Assembly: GCF_000308475.2 (NCBI RefSeq)
Contig: NZ_BAFT02000110.1
Coordinates: 186,001 to 250,000 of the forward strand
Source: Nocardia brasiliensis NBRC 14402
Lineage (GTDB): Bacteria; Actinomycetota; Actinomycetes; Mycobacteriales; Mycobacteriaceae
DNA: 64,000 nucleotides
Reading direction: 5' to 3'
In this document: in pieces, positions 43,906 through 53,137 of the stretch
Layout: the number at the start of each line of letters is the position of its first letter
How positions within the stretch are numbered: the stretch's first letter is position 1
Position numbers and translations under genes: made by a program
Notes under the pieces: generated by a model
Seen by the model: the letters and a program-made list of their open reading frames with translations, nothing else
Databases searched by the model: none
What the model was told of the DNA's origin: nothing

Positions 43906-44636
43906 TGCGAAATCGGTTCCTTTGTCGGGGACAGGTTTCGATCCGGGCGTGCGCGGGCAGCACGGATCCGAGGCGGGCGCGCGGGTCGGCGCTCGCCGGG
44001 ACGGGCTGATGTGCTTTTGTGGGGTTTTGTTGTGCGGGACGTCCTGGTCCCGAAAACGCGACGCGTTCAGTGCGGCGATGCCGGGGCGCTCACTGCGAGC
44101 CCGGCCGCGATGTCGCGGGGGACTCCGCATCCTCGATGCGGAGAAAGTGGCGGAAGGTTGGGTTCGCGGGTCCGTTGCCGGATCCCGATCCGCCGACCGC
44201 GGCGGGCATGGTGCCTACCGTTGCGGTCGTTTTCCGAATGTGGGTGAACAACTCCTCGGTGTAACCAAACTCCAGGTCGCTTCTTGACCTGATCGCAGAA
44301 TGGTCACAGATAGTTAACACAGGGTGAACGGTAGGCAAATGAAAGGTGCTACCGATCTTGGAAGGCGCCCTCGGTGGTTGCCGAACCGTTACCTAAGCAG
44401 GGAGTTTGCTGCTAAACCGATTGTGCGACACGTCACAGAAGTTTTCGGCTAACGAATCCGTTTTCGCTTGCCGCATAGGGGTACTGGTCCGGATCGGGGC
44501 CCGTGGTAAACCAGCGGCATCGGTCGGTTCGCCCGGTTTTCGCCCCGGGGAAGTCCGATCCAGGGTGTGCGTGAAGCCGAATACAGGGGAGTAGCTAACC
44601 GTCGACACCTCGTTACCGGGGTAGATAGGGACTGCC
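43906..44636. other. Long divergent intergenic region with hairpins
   Basis: 731 bp between the lysozyme-like gene and the CBM14-like gene, with no convincing reading frame. It contains a perfect 9-bp hairpin, CTCCGCATC-CTC-GATGCGGAG (44123-44143), without a T-run. Such long leaders upstream of cell-wall hydrolase genes in actinobacteria often carry a c-di-AMP (ydaO) riboswitch; I searched both strands by eye and found only fragments of the consensus, so I do not call one. Confidence 0.45.
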
Positions 44637-45005
44637 GTGAAGATCCGAACCGCCCCCGTGCGCCGTGCGGGCGTGCTCGTCGCCGGGGCCGCGACCGCCG
44701 CGCTGCCGTCCCTGGGTGTCGCGTTGCTCACCCTGACGACCATGGCGGCGGTGGATCTGCCCGACGCGGCGGGCCGGGGCGCGGTGATCAGGCAGTACGC
44801 GGTCGTGCCGCTGGAGGCAGGCGTCGACTTCTGTCAGGACGCGAACAAGGACGAGGGGTATTACGCCGACCCCGACGACGACGCGGTGTTCTACCGCTGC
44901 CTCGATTCCGCGAACCGCCGCATGGCGACCCTGCACTTCCGCTGTCTCGATCAAGCCCGCTACGACGCGCAGCGTTCGGTCTGTGTGGTGCGCCGGCCGT
45001 ACTGA
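44637..45005 (+). CDS. Secreted protein with CBM14/peritrophin-like cysteine domain
   Basis: 122 residues. Signal segment AGVLVAGAATAALPSLGVALLTLTT, then a small domain with four Cys: FCQDANKDEGYYADPDDDAVFYRC, later LHFRC, and RYDAQRSVC near the end. The order C, G-[FY]-ADPDD, FYRC, FxC, [RF]D-x-x-x-x-C matches the chitin-binding type-2 (CBM14) fold, which is common in animals and rare in bacteria. GTG start; the ribosome site AGGGA is weak. The partner lysozyme-like gene is divergent. Carbohydrate binding is inference. Confidence 0.7.
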   Translation: MKIRTAPVRRAGVLVAGAATAALPSLGVALLTLTTMAAVDLPDAAGRGAVIRQYAVVPLEAGVDFCQDANKDEGYYADPDDDAVFYRCLDSANRRMATLHFRCLDQARYDAQRSVCVVRRPY

Positions 45006-45149
45006 CCGGTCGCTCGTGAAATCTGCTGTGCCACAACATGGACGACGGGTAACCCGCGAATATTCGCTTTCCCCGGCGCGACCGCCGAGGCAGGATGCGT
45101 GGTGGTGGGCTGACCGGCTCGCCCGCGGCCGACCGGTGGGAGCGTGGTC

Positions 45150-45914
45150 ATGGACTGGGTGCAACCGTTCTTCGAGACCGCCCCGCTTTGGTGGGGCCCA
45201 CAGACGGTGCAGGAGAAAGACTTTCAGCGCGCGGACGCGATCGCCCGGTTGGGTGGTCCCGGTGTGCGGCGGGTCCTGGAACTCGGCGCGGGCAGCGGGC
45301 TCACCGCGGCCGTCACGGCAGATCGCGGCTACTCGGTGGTCGCGGTCGAATTGAGCGCGACGCGTGCGCGGCAGGCCGCGGAACTGGTCGAGGGACGTGA
45401 TCTGCAGGTGGTCGAGGGCGACTTCTATACCGTCGAGCTCGATGGACCGTTCGACTGCGTGGTCTATTGGAACGGTTTCGGCATCGGTACCGACGCCGAG
45501 CAGCGCACCCTGCTGCGCCGGGTCAGCGGGGAATGGCTCGCGCCCGGCGGCCGCATGATCGTCGACGTGTTCAGCCCATGGAAATGGGCTCGGATCGCGG
45601 GTGAGCTCGAATACGACACCTACACCATCGATCTGGCCAATTCGAACGACTACGACCCGGTGACCAGTCGTTTCAACGACCGCTGGTGGCCCGCCGGCCG
45701 AGAGGTGGATGCCCTCGATCAATTCGGTCGCTGCTACACCCCCGCGGACCTGTTGTTGCTACTGGAAGGAACGGGACTGACCGCCGAGCGGATAGAGCTG
45801 GACGGCGTGGAAATCCGTGCCGATCAACGACATTCGGCGCAACATCCGTTGTGGGAGGCCTGGGAGTATCGAGCGGTGCTGCGCAAGTCAGTCCCGGCCG
45901 GCGGTGCTGAATAA
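45150..45914 (+). CDS. Class I SAM-dependent methyltransferase
   Basis: A 254-residue protein with the SAM motif I VLELGAGSGLTAAV, motif II VVAVELS, GPFDCVVYWNGFG and the post-motif LAPGGRMIVDVFSP. The N-terminus WVQPFFETAPLWWGP may form the substrate lid. The ATG at 45150 follows GGTGGGAG; GTG 45144 is an alternative. It overlaps the convergent methyltransferase gene by 27 bp. Substrate unknown. Confidence 0.88.
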   Translation: MDWVQPFFETAPLWWGPQTVQEKDFQRADAIARLGGPGVRRVLELGAGSGLTAAVTADRGYSVVAVELSATRARQAAELVEGRDLQVVEGDFYTVELDGPFDCVVYWNGFGIGTDAEQRTLLRRVSGEWLAPGGRMIVDVFSPWKWARIAGELEYDTYTIDLANSNDYDPVTSRFNDRWWPAGREVDALDQFGRCYTPADLLLLLEGTGLTAERIELDGVEIRADQRHSAQHPLWEAWEYRAVLRKSVPAGGAE

Positions 45915-46703
45915 GTTGAGCCGATACGTCTTCACCGGCGTCGCCCAGCCGAAGGCTTTGAGGCCGTAGCGGTATCGGGCCGGCCAGGTCCGGGCGACGG
46001 CGGGCTGGGGCGTCGCGAAGGTGCGTGACTCGCGCAGTCGCAGACCGCACTGTTCGAGATCCGCAGGGTCGTCGCAGATCCATTTCATCCGTGCGGGAAC
46101 CGCTTTGAACACCGGATTGCGATCCTGGCTGTTCATCATCATGGTCCCGCCGGTGTCGAAGGCCAGCGGACTCGCCGGGAACGTCGCGGCGAACCGTTTC
46201 AGCGTGGTGCGCACCTGCTCGTCGGGGAAGTAGAGCAGCACCGCCTCGCTCAGCAGGAAGACCGGCCCGGGTCGCTCGGTGACCTGTGCGTACCAGTCCG
46301 TGTCGAAGATCGACCCGGCGATCATCGTGTAGCGCTCACCGTCGTCGAAGAACTTGCGCCGCAACGCCATCGTGTCCGCGACGTCCAGATCGAACCAGCG
46401 CAGCCGGCCGTTGTCCAGGCGATCGAACCTGGTAGACAGGCCGCACCCCAGGTCGACGACCGTGCCCTCGGGATGCTCGCGCAGGAACCCGCGCACGTAC
46501 TCGTCGAAGATCGAGGCCCGCAGCACCGATCCGGCGAGCGAGGGTCCGCGGAACTCGGCGAAGTCGTAGTCGATCGATTCGACGAGTTCGATCGCCTTAC
46601 GGTCGTGCAACACGCTCCGGCGCTGCCGGGCGTCGATCGCCCGCCCGTACAGCGGGATCAGCAGCGTTTCCTGGACCTCGCCCAACGACACCATTTCGGC
46701 CAC
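45888..46703 (-). CDS. SAM-dependent methyltransferase of the PPM/LCMT (TcmP-like) type
   Basis: 271 residues. SAM motif VVDLGCGLSTRFDRL, the acidic loop WFDLDVADTMALR and LLSEAVLLYFPDEQ are typical of the leucine carboxyl methyltransferase-like O-methyltransferases common in actinobacteria (TcmP, SAV2177 type). Start GTG 46703 or ATG 46694; no strong ribosome site. Its 3' end overlaps the previous gene, which reads the other way. Substrate unknown. Confidence 0.88.
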   Translation of the reverse strand: MAEMVSLGEVQETLLIPLYGRAIDARQRRSVLHDRKAIELVESIDYDFAEFRGPSLAGSVLRASIFDEYVRGFLREHPEGTVVDLGCGLSTRFDRLDNGRLRWFDLDVADTMALRRKFFDDGERYTMIAGSIFDTDWYAQVTERPGPVFLLSEAVLLYFPDEQVRTTLKRFAATFPASPLAFDTGGTMMMNSQDRNPVFKAVPARMKWICDDPADLEQCGLRLRESRTFATPQPAVARTWPARYRYGLKAFGWATPVKTYRLNLFSTAGRD

Positions 46704-46841
46704 GTGCGGAGCGTAACTTAGGATTACCTAACCGTCTAGTGTCTCGCTATCCCGGACTCGTATGCGATCGTCGGTTCGATTGTGGCGCAATGCAAGTGGA
46801 AGACGTACCGTGAAACTTATCGACTCCTTTGCGAGGTGCGT

Positions 46842-47468
46842 ATGTCGACTACCTGGGTAGATACCCTGTTACGGCAAACACGACGACTAGGCGAGTTCCC
46901 CTACCCCCACCAGGCCGCGTTCCTGCTGGACAACCCCGTGCGCCGGTTCATCTCGAACCCGCGGTCGGTGATCGAACGGCTGGAGCTGGCCGGGACCGAA
47001 CAGGCCTTGGAACTCGGGCCCGGTCCCGGCTTCTACAGCCTCGAATTGGCCAGGGAACTCACCGGCGGCAGGCTCGAGCTCTTCGATATCCAGCCGCAGA
47101 TGCTGGACAAGGTGCGCCGTAAACTCGACCGGGCGGGCTGCGCCAACGTGGGATTCCACAGCGGTGACGCGGGCGCCGGTCTGCCCTTCGCCGACGGGCA
47201 ATTCGATGTCGCGTTCCTCGCGGCGGTGATCGGCGAGGTCCCGGACCGCGCCGCCTGCGTACGCGACCTCGCACGCGTCATCAAGCCCGGCGGCCAACTC
47301 GTTTTCTACGAGTACTTCCCCGATCCGGACCGCTTGAGTGCGACGGAGTTGCGGGAACTGGCCGAGCCGGAGGGCTTTACCTTCCGTGACGACCGCGGCG
47401 ACCGTTGGAGCGACCTCATCCGCTTCACCCGTGCCGCGTCGCCCAGCACCGGTGCCGAACCCGAATAG
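46842..47468 (+). CDS. Class I SAM-dependent methyltransferase (UbiE-like)
   Basis: 208 residues with motif I ALELGPGPGFYSLELA, motif II ELFDIQPQ, GLPFADGQFDVAFLAAVIGEV and VIKPGGQLVFYEYFPDP, a pattern seen in UbiE/COQ5-like methyltransferases. The ATG at 46842 follows GCGAGGTG. Third methyltransferase gene in a row but divergent from the second, so not one operon. Substrate unknown. Confidence 0.88.
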   Translation: MSTTWVDTLLRQTRRLGEFPYPHQAAFLLDNPVRRFISNPRSVIERLELAGTEQALELGPGPGFYSLELARELTGGRLELFDIQPQMLDKVRRKLDRAGCANVGFHSGDAGAGLPFADGQFDVAFLAAVIGEVPDRAACVRDLARVIKPGGQLVFYEYFPDPDRLSATELRELAEPEGFTFRDDRGDRWSDLIRFTRAASPSTGAEPE

Positions 47469-47491
47469 CGATTCCCGGCAGCAACTTTCGG

Positions 47492-47707
47492 TCAACCGAG
47501 GCACGGCACTGTGGCAGGTGCTGGCGCAATGGGCCGCGCCGGTTTTGCGCGGAAGCGGCGGCGGCATACGGCCGCGAGCGTGCGCAGGACCGCGCCCGCT
47601 GCCACCGCGACCCAGAACCCCGCGTTCGCACCGTGCGCATCGATGATCGGCCCCGCGGCGGCAGGACCGATCGCGATGCCGTGCGCTGCGGCTGTAGTCG
47701 AGTCCGG
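47492..47707 (-). pseudogene. C-terminal remnant of an MFS transporter
   Basis: About 70 codons on the minus strand read like the last two helices of a major facilitator protein: AAAHGIAIGPAAAGPIIDAHGA then GFWVAVAAGAVLRTLAAV and a basic tail before a stop. No start or upstream helices remain; the adjacent oxidoreductase gene begins where the transporter should continue. It is probably a relic of a deletion. Confidence 0.55.
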
Positions 47708-47709
47708 CG

Positions 47710-48168
47710 TCAGTGCGCCTGCAGTGTCAGTTCGACCATGGGTAAGGTGCCGACCGGGGCTCCGGTGGCTCGTTCGATGGTGGCGCGCAGGTTCTTCCAG
47801 GCGCGGGGATGGCGTGCGCTGTAGCGCTCGAGTGCGGCGGCCGATTCCGCTTCGGTCATCGGCGTTGCGGTGGCGGGGACCGCGCGTTTCGTGCCTGTGG
47901 AGACCCGCACCCGGGGCTCGGCCTGAATGTTGCGGTACCACTGGGCTTTCGCGCCGAATCCGGACACCACGATGTAGTGGTCGGCCGAAGGACGATCGAC
48001 GACCTCGAGTACCACGAATCGTGCTGCGCCGCTGCGGCGTCCGACGTGCTGGAGCATCAGTAGGCGGGAACCGAGCAGGAATCCGAGACCCGCGCGGTAG
48101 AGCAGGATCGGCGCACGCACCGCCCAACGGGTCTGCAACATACGGGCACCGAGGTCGGCGATGGACAT
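47710..48168 (-). CDS. Deazaflavin (F420)-dependent nitroreductase-family oxidoreductase
   Basis: A 152-residue protein of the Ddn/split-barrel family. LLMLQHVGRRSGAARFVVLEV and DHYIVVSGFGAKAQWYRNI fit the F420-binding features of the family; the C-terminus carries PMVELTL. The ATG follows GGAGGAG. Located 19 bp downstream of the large membrane protein gene, so probably co-transcribed with it. Likely role: reduction of quinones or xenobiotics with F420H2. Confidence 0.9.
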   Translation of the reverse strand: MSIADLGARMLQTRWAVRAPILLYRAGLGFLLGSRLLMLQHVGRRSGAARFVVLEVVDRPSADHYIVVSGFGAKAQWYRNIQAEPRVRVSTGTKRAVPATATPMTEAESAAALERYSARHPRAWKNLRATIERATGAPVGTLPMVELTLQAH

Positions 48169-48187
48169 GGTTACTCCTCCGGGCTGG

Positions 48188-50425
48188 TCAGGACACCGCG
48201 GTCAGTTCGCGTTCGGGCTCGTCGGGTGTCGGGTGTTCCGGCGGCGTGGCACCGATGTCGAGCCGTCGCCGCCGCCGGTAGGCCCACTGCAGCCAGCACA
48301 TTCCGGCGAGGCCGGCCAGCGCGGCGGCGAGACCGGCCTGCCAGGCCGAAGGCCGCCAGGTGAGGATCAGTTCGGCGTTCTCGGTGCCCGCCGGAATATT
48401 CACCGACACAAAGGTTCCCGCGAGCTTGTCGACCGGTAGGTCGCGCCCGCCGAGCGTCGCCTGGTAGCCGGGCCAAGCCAGTCGGGCGAAGACGACCCGT
48501 CCGCCGTGCACCGAGGAGACGCGAATACGACTGGTGACGCTGGTGCGTTCGGTCGAGATCGCGGTGGCGCCCTGCGCGTCGGCGATCAAGCCGTTGCGGG
48601 TGGAGAGCAGTCCGTCGGTGCGTTCGAGCACCCAGATGTAGCGTTCGTGCCCCGGATAGTCGACCCACTGCCAGCCGGGCGGCGGGGGAGTACGGCCGAT
48701 CTCCGGATACTGCGCGCGTTGCAGGACCACGCGGTCGACCTTCATCAAATCGACAATCGTTCTGCCCGTACCTGGTTCGACCGCGAACGCGCGCCGGTAC
48801 GCGTCCGGGCAGGTGCTTCCGTCCCAGCCCATGCACAGCAGCGCGCTGAACGCTGCGTGCCCGATCGGGGTGTAGGCGTTGACGTAGTCCAGGTTCATGT
48901 TCTTGGCGTAGTTGCCGAAAGCCAGTGAGCTGTAGGCTCCGGCCAGCGACTTGTCCTCGGGCCGGAGCAGACCGCGGTCGGCGAGTTGCAGTGTGACCCC
49001 GTCGAATCGGGGGAACGCCGCTTTCATCGCCGAGCGCCGTTCCGGAAACCCGTACGACAGCGGTGTCGGCGGTGCGCTGTGCACCTGCCAGTAGGCGATC
49101 GGGAACATCGCGACGATGGCCAGCACGCAGGCCATCGCCACGCCCCGGGTGCGGATCAGCCAGACCGTCGCCGCCCCCAGCGCGGCGACGGCCAAGGCTG
49201 CGACGAGATGCCATACGACCTCGTGCGGTCCCGCGGAGAACGACCGCACGAACAGCAGCCCGATCAGCACCGCGGCGGCGACCCCGCGACGCCGCCACTG
49301 CTCGAAAGTGCCATGGCGGCTGAGCAATACGCACACCAGCACCAGCAGTGCGATCGCCACCATCGGCAGCACCCGCGCGGGCCAGCGCAGTGGGCCGATC
49401 TGCCCCGGCCCCGCGCACCACATCAGCACGGCGGTCGCGAAGAGCGCCACCCCGCTGAGTTCGCGCGCCGAGGCCCGTGCCGCGCGCCAGTCGATGAACG
49501 CCAGGGCGGGAATGAGAAACCACGCGATGTAGACCATCGGTAGCGGTTGGACGTAACCCCACCAGCCGGTGAACGCCGGAACCGTGCTCGGCAGACTGGC
49601 ATTGAGCGATTCCGACCACGGCACCGTGAGGAACGGATCGTTGAGGATGCGCTCGTCGCCGCGCCAGGTGATCGGCGAGGCGAGCACGCTCGGCAAATAG
49701 GTCGCGAGTCCGGCCAGTCCCGCGCAGCCCGCCGCGAGCAGCAGCCTCGTCGTCGGGGCCCATCGTCGTTGGTAGACCACCTCGCCCGCCGCCACCGCGA
49801 CGACCATCAAAGCGGCTTCCACCGCAGGGAAAACGTACTGCACCGAAATCGCCAGGTACAGAAAGACAACGGTCGGTATCGGCCCGCTGCGACCACGCGC
49901 GTAGCGCACCGCGGACGCCCAGGCGTGCACCATCCAGGCCGTGCCGGTGAGCGAAGTGGCCCAACTGGATTCGTCGAAGAACAAGAACCAGCCGCTCAGC
50001 GGAAAGGCCACACCCGCCACCGCCGCCCACTGTGGCCTGGCACCGTAGGCGAGGCAGATCCGGAAGACGCCCAGTGCGGCGATGATCGAGAAGACCAGTT
50101 TCACTGCGGTGGCATAGGCGGCGAGGTTGTCGAACGAGGGTGCGAGCACGTCGACCAGGAGCTGTGGCGGGTTGTAGATCCCCGCTTCCTCCAGCGAGTA
50201 GTTGCCCGACATCCACTCCCACGGCACCAGCGCCGGGAACCGGCCCTCCCGCAGGTAACGGCCCATCATGACCCACATGGGCGCGTACTGGGCCTCGGTG
50301 TCGTCGGTGTAGAAGTGCCGCGGATTGCCCAGCAGCACAGCCGCGTAGCCCAGCACCACGCCGAGCGTGGTCACCGCTGCCCAGGTGCGAACGTGCGCTC
50401 GCGATTCGTCCGCCGCCTCTGACAT
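48188..50425 (-). CDS. Large polytopic membrane protein (YfhO/GT-C-like)
   Basis: 745 residues with about 12 membrane segments in the first two thirds, starting AAVTTLGVVLGYAAVLLG. The first extracytoplasmic loop has FYTDDTEAQYAPMW with the acidic pair often seen in GT-C-fold glycosyltransferases. A soluble domain of roughly 200 residues (about 480-690) and a final helix (GLAAALAGLAGMCWLQWAY) follow. This layout resembles YfhO-type proteins, thought to act on lipid-linked sugars in envelope biogenesis. Start ATG 50425 (GTG 50428 adjacent). The nitroreductase-like gene follows. Confidence 0.75.
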   Translation of the reverse strand: MSEAADESRAHVRTWAAVTTLGVVLGYAAVLLGNPRHFYTDDTEAQYAPMWVMMGRYLREGRFPALVPWEWMSGNYSLEEAGIYNPPQLLVDVLAPSFDNLAAYATAVKLVFSIIAALGVFRICLAYGARPQWAAVAGVAFPLSGWFLFFDESSWATSLTGTAWMVHAWASAVRYARGRSGPIPTVVFLYLAISVQYVFPAVEAALMVVAVAAGEVVYQRRWAPTTRLLLAAGCAGLAGLATYLPSVLASPITWRGDERILNDPFLTVPWSESLNASLPSTVPAFTGWWGYVQPLPMVYIAWFLIPALAFIDWRAARASARELSGVALFATAVLMWCAGPGQIGPLRWPARVLPMVAIALLVLVCVLLSRHGTFEQWRRRGVAAAVLIGLLFVRSFSAGPHEVVWHLVAALAVAALGAATVWLIRTRGVAMACVLAIVAMFPIAYWQVHSAPPTPLSYGFPERRSAMKAAFPRFDGVTLQLADRGLLRPEDKSLAGAYSSLAFGNYAKNMNLDYVNAYTPIGHAAFSALLCMGWDGSTCPDAYRRAFAVEPGTGRTIVDLMKVDRVVLQRAQYPEIGRTPPPPGWQWVDYPGHERYIWVLERTDGLLSTRNGLIADAQGATAISTERTSVTSRIRVSSVHGGRVVFARLAWPGYQATLGGRDLPVDKLAGTFVSVNIPAGTENAELILTWRPSAWQAGLAAALAGLAGMCWLQWAYRRRRRLDIGATPPEHPTPDEPERELTAVS

Positions 50426-50575
50426 CACGACTTCGAGACCTTACCGGATAGGGGCAGTGTGCAACAGTTGCCATGTGCAATATTTCTGCCGCGCCGACTC
50501 GGGTTACACCTCTCATTCGTCGCGCACGGGTGATCGGATGGGAGAATCGACTCTCACTGCGATCAAAGGGAACCG

Positions 50576-51055
50576 ATGAGCCGCCGAACCGAGGAATCGG
50601 TCGATGAGATCACCGAGGCGCTGCTGACGGCGTCGAGGGTGCTGGTCGCGCTGTCCGCCCGGTCGATCGCCTCCGTCGACGACACGATCACCATCCCGCA
50701 ATTCCGGACGCTGGTCATCCTTTCCACGCGCGGGCCCTCGAATGTGGCGGCGCTCGCGGGCATCCTGGGGGTGCGACCGTCCACGGCGACGCGCATGGTC
50801 GATCGTCTCGTCGCCGCGGAGCTGATCGATCGCAAGCCCAACCCGAATTCCCGTCGCGAGCTGATCGTCGAGTTGACCGCTCGCGGGCACGAGATCGTCG
50901 CTGCCGTCACCGAACGCCGACGCGCGGAAATCGCCGTCGTGGTCGCCGAATTGCCCGAAGCCGACCGGCACGGGCTGGTGCACGCCCTCACCGCGTTCGC
51001 CGCGGCCGGCGGCGCCACGCACGGCATCGCCGACCTCGAGAGCTATCAGCTGTGA
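50576..51055 (+). CDS. MarR-family transcriptional regulator
   Basis: 159 residues. The winged helix reads SNVAALAGILGVRPSTATRMVDRLV, followed by the wing NSRRELIVELTARG. Start ATG 50576 after AAAGGGA. Divergent from the large membrane protein gene, about 150 bp away, and may control it. Confidence 0.88.
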   Translation: MSRRTEESVDEITEALLTASRVLVALSARSIASVDDTITIPQFRTLVILSTRGPSNVAALAGILGVRPSTATRMVDRLVAAELIDRKPNPNSRRELIVELTARGHEIVAAVTERRRAEIAVVVAELPEADRHGLVHALTAFAAAGGATHGIADLESYQL

Positions 51056-51300
51056 ACCGATAGGGGTTGCGGGACAGAATTGTTCGTTCGCCTGCGCGGC
51101 TCGCCGGATCGGACACGGAAGGTCACGCTATCCGGTGTGATCGGGCCAATTGTGTTGAATTCGTGGAGATTTCGGGCAGGGTTGGCGTGCCGCGCAGCGT
51201 GTCCGAAACAGGGGTATTGAACGCCTGGATGGGGTGCGGGACAGTTCGCTGTGTTCCCGAAATATTCCGGGAAATTCATTGTTGTAGAGGGGATTTCATA

Positions 51301-51738
51301 GTGTTCAAGAACAGACCGGTCGCCGTCGCGGCGATGATCGGCGCGCTGGCCACCGGTATTGCACTGGGTGCACCGCAGGCGGGTGCCACCGTCACCTATG
51401 TCGGTGTCGAGCGCGGGCAGAGTTTCGGTAGCTCCGAGTCCGCCCTGGGCGCCGGTTGCGCCTACTCCGTCATCGCCGAGACGGACCCGGGTCAGGAAGT
51501 GGTCTTCCTCGACGAGGCCGACGGCCGCATGGTCCGGGGAGCGTTCCAGCCGGCCGTCGTGGTCGCGGATGCTTCCGGCGTGGCACGCACCACGTGGATT
51601 CCGCCGCAGCGGGGTCAGCATCACATCTGGGTGGTCGAGTACCGGTCGGAGGAAGACTACGACGCGTATTCCCACGACACTCCGTTCCCGATCGGAACCG
51701 GCATCAGCGTCGGACCCGCGTGCGTCGTCCTGCCGTGA
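51301..51738 (+). CDS. Small secreted protein
   Basis: 145 residues. Signal peptide with VAVAAMIGALATGIALGAPQAGA; the mature part has two Cys (LGAGCAYSV and GPACVVLP), which could pair, and beta-strand-like segments (VVFLDEADG, HHIWVVEYRS) suggesting an immunoglobulin-like sandwich. GTG start at 51301 after AGAGGGG. Similar small secreted proteins occur in Nocardia and Rhodococcus without known function. Confidence 0.75.
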   Translation: MFKNRPVAVAAMIGALATGIALGAPQAGATVTYVGVERGQSFGSSESALGAGCAYSVIAETDPGQEVVFLDEADGRMVRGAFQPAVVVADASGVARTTWIPPQRGQHHIWVVEYRSEEDYDAYSHDTPFPIGTGISVGPACVVLP

Positions 51739-51811
51739 TCCGCTGACCCCTCCGGCTGCGCACGTTTTACCCGCGGCAAGGTGGGAAGTCGCGTAGCGGA
51801 AGGAGGCAGCA

Positions 51812-52216
51812 ATGACCGAATCGGGCAACACCTACGACCCTCCGCAGGACACCGGCGATCCGGACGCCGTCGAGACCGACCCGGCGGCGCTCAGCAGCGC
51901 CGAGGACCTCGACGAGGATCGATTGCGACTGGATCCGCAGGAGGCGGGGATGGATCCGCCTGAGCACTGGTCCGGCGCGACCAAGTACGGGATGACGCCG
52001 TGGGAGGAAAGCCACCCGCGGCCGCTGGCCGAACGGCTGGCCGAGGAACAGCCCGATGTCGCGCCGGACTCGGCACAGCCGGTCGAGGACGCCGAATCCC
52101 CCTCGGACGGCGCGGATCTCGAGGTCCGCGAGTACGAGGAAACCCTCGGCATCGCCGCGGATGTCGCGGGTGGCTCGCTGCCCGCCGGTATCCGGCAACC
52201 GTCGCCGCCGGAGTAA
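51812..52216 (+). CDS. DUF5709 family protein
   Basis: A 134-residue, very acidic and probably disordered protein. Recognisable pieces of the DUF5709 pattern are YDPPQD, GMTPWEESH and PLAERLAEEQPDVA. The ATG follows GAAGGAGG. Widespread in actinobacteria, function unknown. Confidence 0.8.
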   Translation: MTESGNTYDPPQDTGDPDAVETDPAALSSAEDLDEDRLRLDPQEAGMDPPEHWSGATKYGMTPWEESHPRPLAERLAEEQPDVAPDSAQPVEDAESPSDGADLEVREYEETLGIAADVAGGSLPAGIRQPSPPE

Positions 52217-52223
52217 CCGAGCG

Positions 52224-53136
52224 CTACACCTGGCTCTGATGGGTGGGCGTGCCGCATCGGATCGGCGCCGCAGGGGGTGCGAGCGCGGGGCTGGTACCGC
52301 ACCGGCCCGCCCGCATCCCCGCGGCGAGTTCGGCGGCCACGTCGAGCGCGTCGTATTTCGGGGACCAACCGAGTTCGCGGCGCGTCCGGCCGGTGTCGGC
52401 CAGGCAGGCTTGATCGGCGAGCGTGAACCACCCGGAGTGCAACGGCTGCAAGCCCATTCGCCAACTCGCCGCCGCGGCCGCGGTCAGCACCGGCAGTGGC
52501 ATCGGCAGCCGGAAGCCACCGAAGATCCCGGCCAGCGTCCGTGCCGGGACGACCGGCTCGGCCGCGAGATCGAAGGCTCCGGTGGCCTGCTGGAGCACAA
52601 TCAATCGGAGTGCGGCCGCCACGTCGTGCGGGTGGACGAACTGCAACCGCAGATCGCGCCACAGCGGCACCGGAAGCAGCCGGCGCCCGATCAGATTTCG
52701 GGGCAGCCACCGGCTCAACGTCCATTCGGCCAGTTCCGCGGCCGCGGTCTCCTGCGCGATGGCGCAGGGTCGCACCCGGGCGATGCGCATCGCCGGGTGC
52801 GCCAGCGCGAACGCGTCGATCTGCGCCTCGAGTGCCGCCTTGCCCCTGCTGTAGGCGCTGTGCGGCATCCCATCCAGCGGCGACTGTTCGTCGACGCGCT
52901 GCCACCGCGGCGCGGGTGTGTGTACGCCGCGACCGAGGAGGCGCACGTCAGATGCGTGACCCCGCAGGCCGCCGCCGCGCGCAGCACGTTCGCGCTGCCG
53001 AGGTGGTTCGTCCGCCGCAGCGGGGGATCGGTGACACGCGGTTCTACCGCCCACGCCAAATGGACGACCGCGTCCGCCCCGGCGAACGCACGGGTGAGTA
53101 TCGGCATGGCCGCCTGGTCGCCGATATCGCAGCGAA
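52224..53136 (-). pseudogene. Decayed NAD-dependent epimerase/dehydratase gene
   Basis: The family resemblance is clear but split between two frames. The N-terminal side (right) reads CDIGDQAAMPILTRAFAGAD, AVVHLAWAV, then SSVAAYT; the continuation in another frame reads PAPRWQRVDEQSPLDG, with the YSRGK active-site motif, as far as the C-terminus. The switch lies at a GT repeat (52916-52923), consistent with a 2-bp gain. The first 50 or so residues with the GxxGxxG dinucleotide site are missing: at about 53137 the sequence turns into the CocE remnant. Two independent defects support a pseudogene. Confidence 0.8.
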
Positions 53137-53137
53137 C

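Noticed and set aside
43906..44636. Possible ydaO-type c-di-AMP riboswitch in the gap next to the lysozyme-like gene
   Set aside because: Only scattered pieces such as AGCTAACC and GTGAAGCC fit, not in the right order or structure on either strand.
48171..50516. Long alternative minus-strand frame overlapping the large membrane protein gene
   Set aside because: Arg/Gly-rich shadow frame; the 48188-50425 frame has regular membrane helices.
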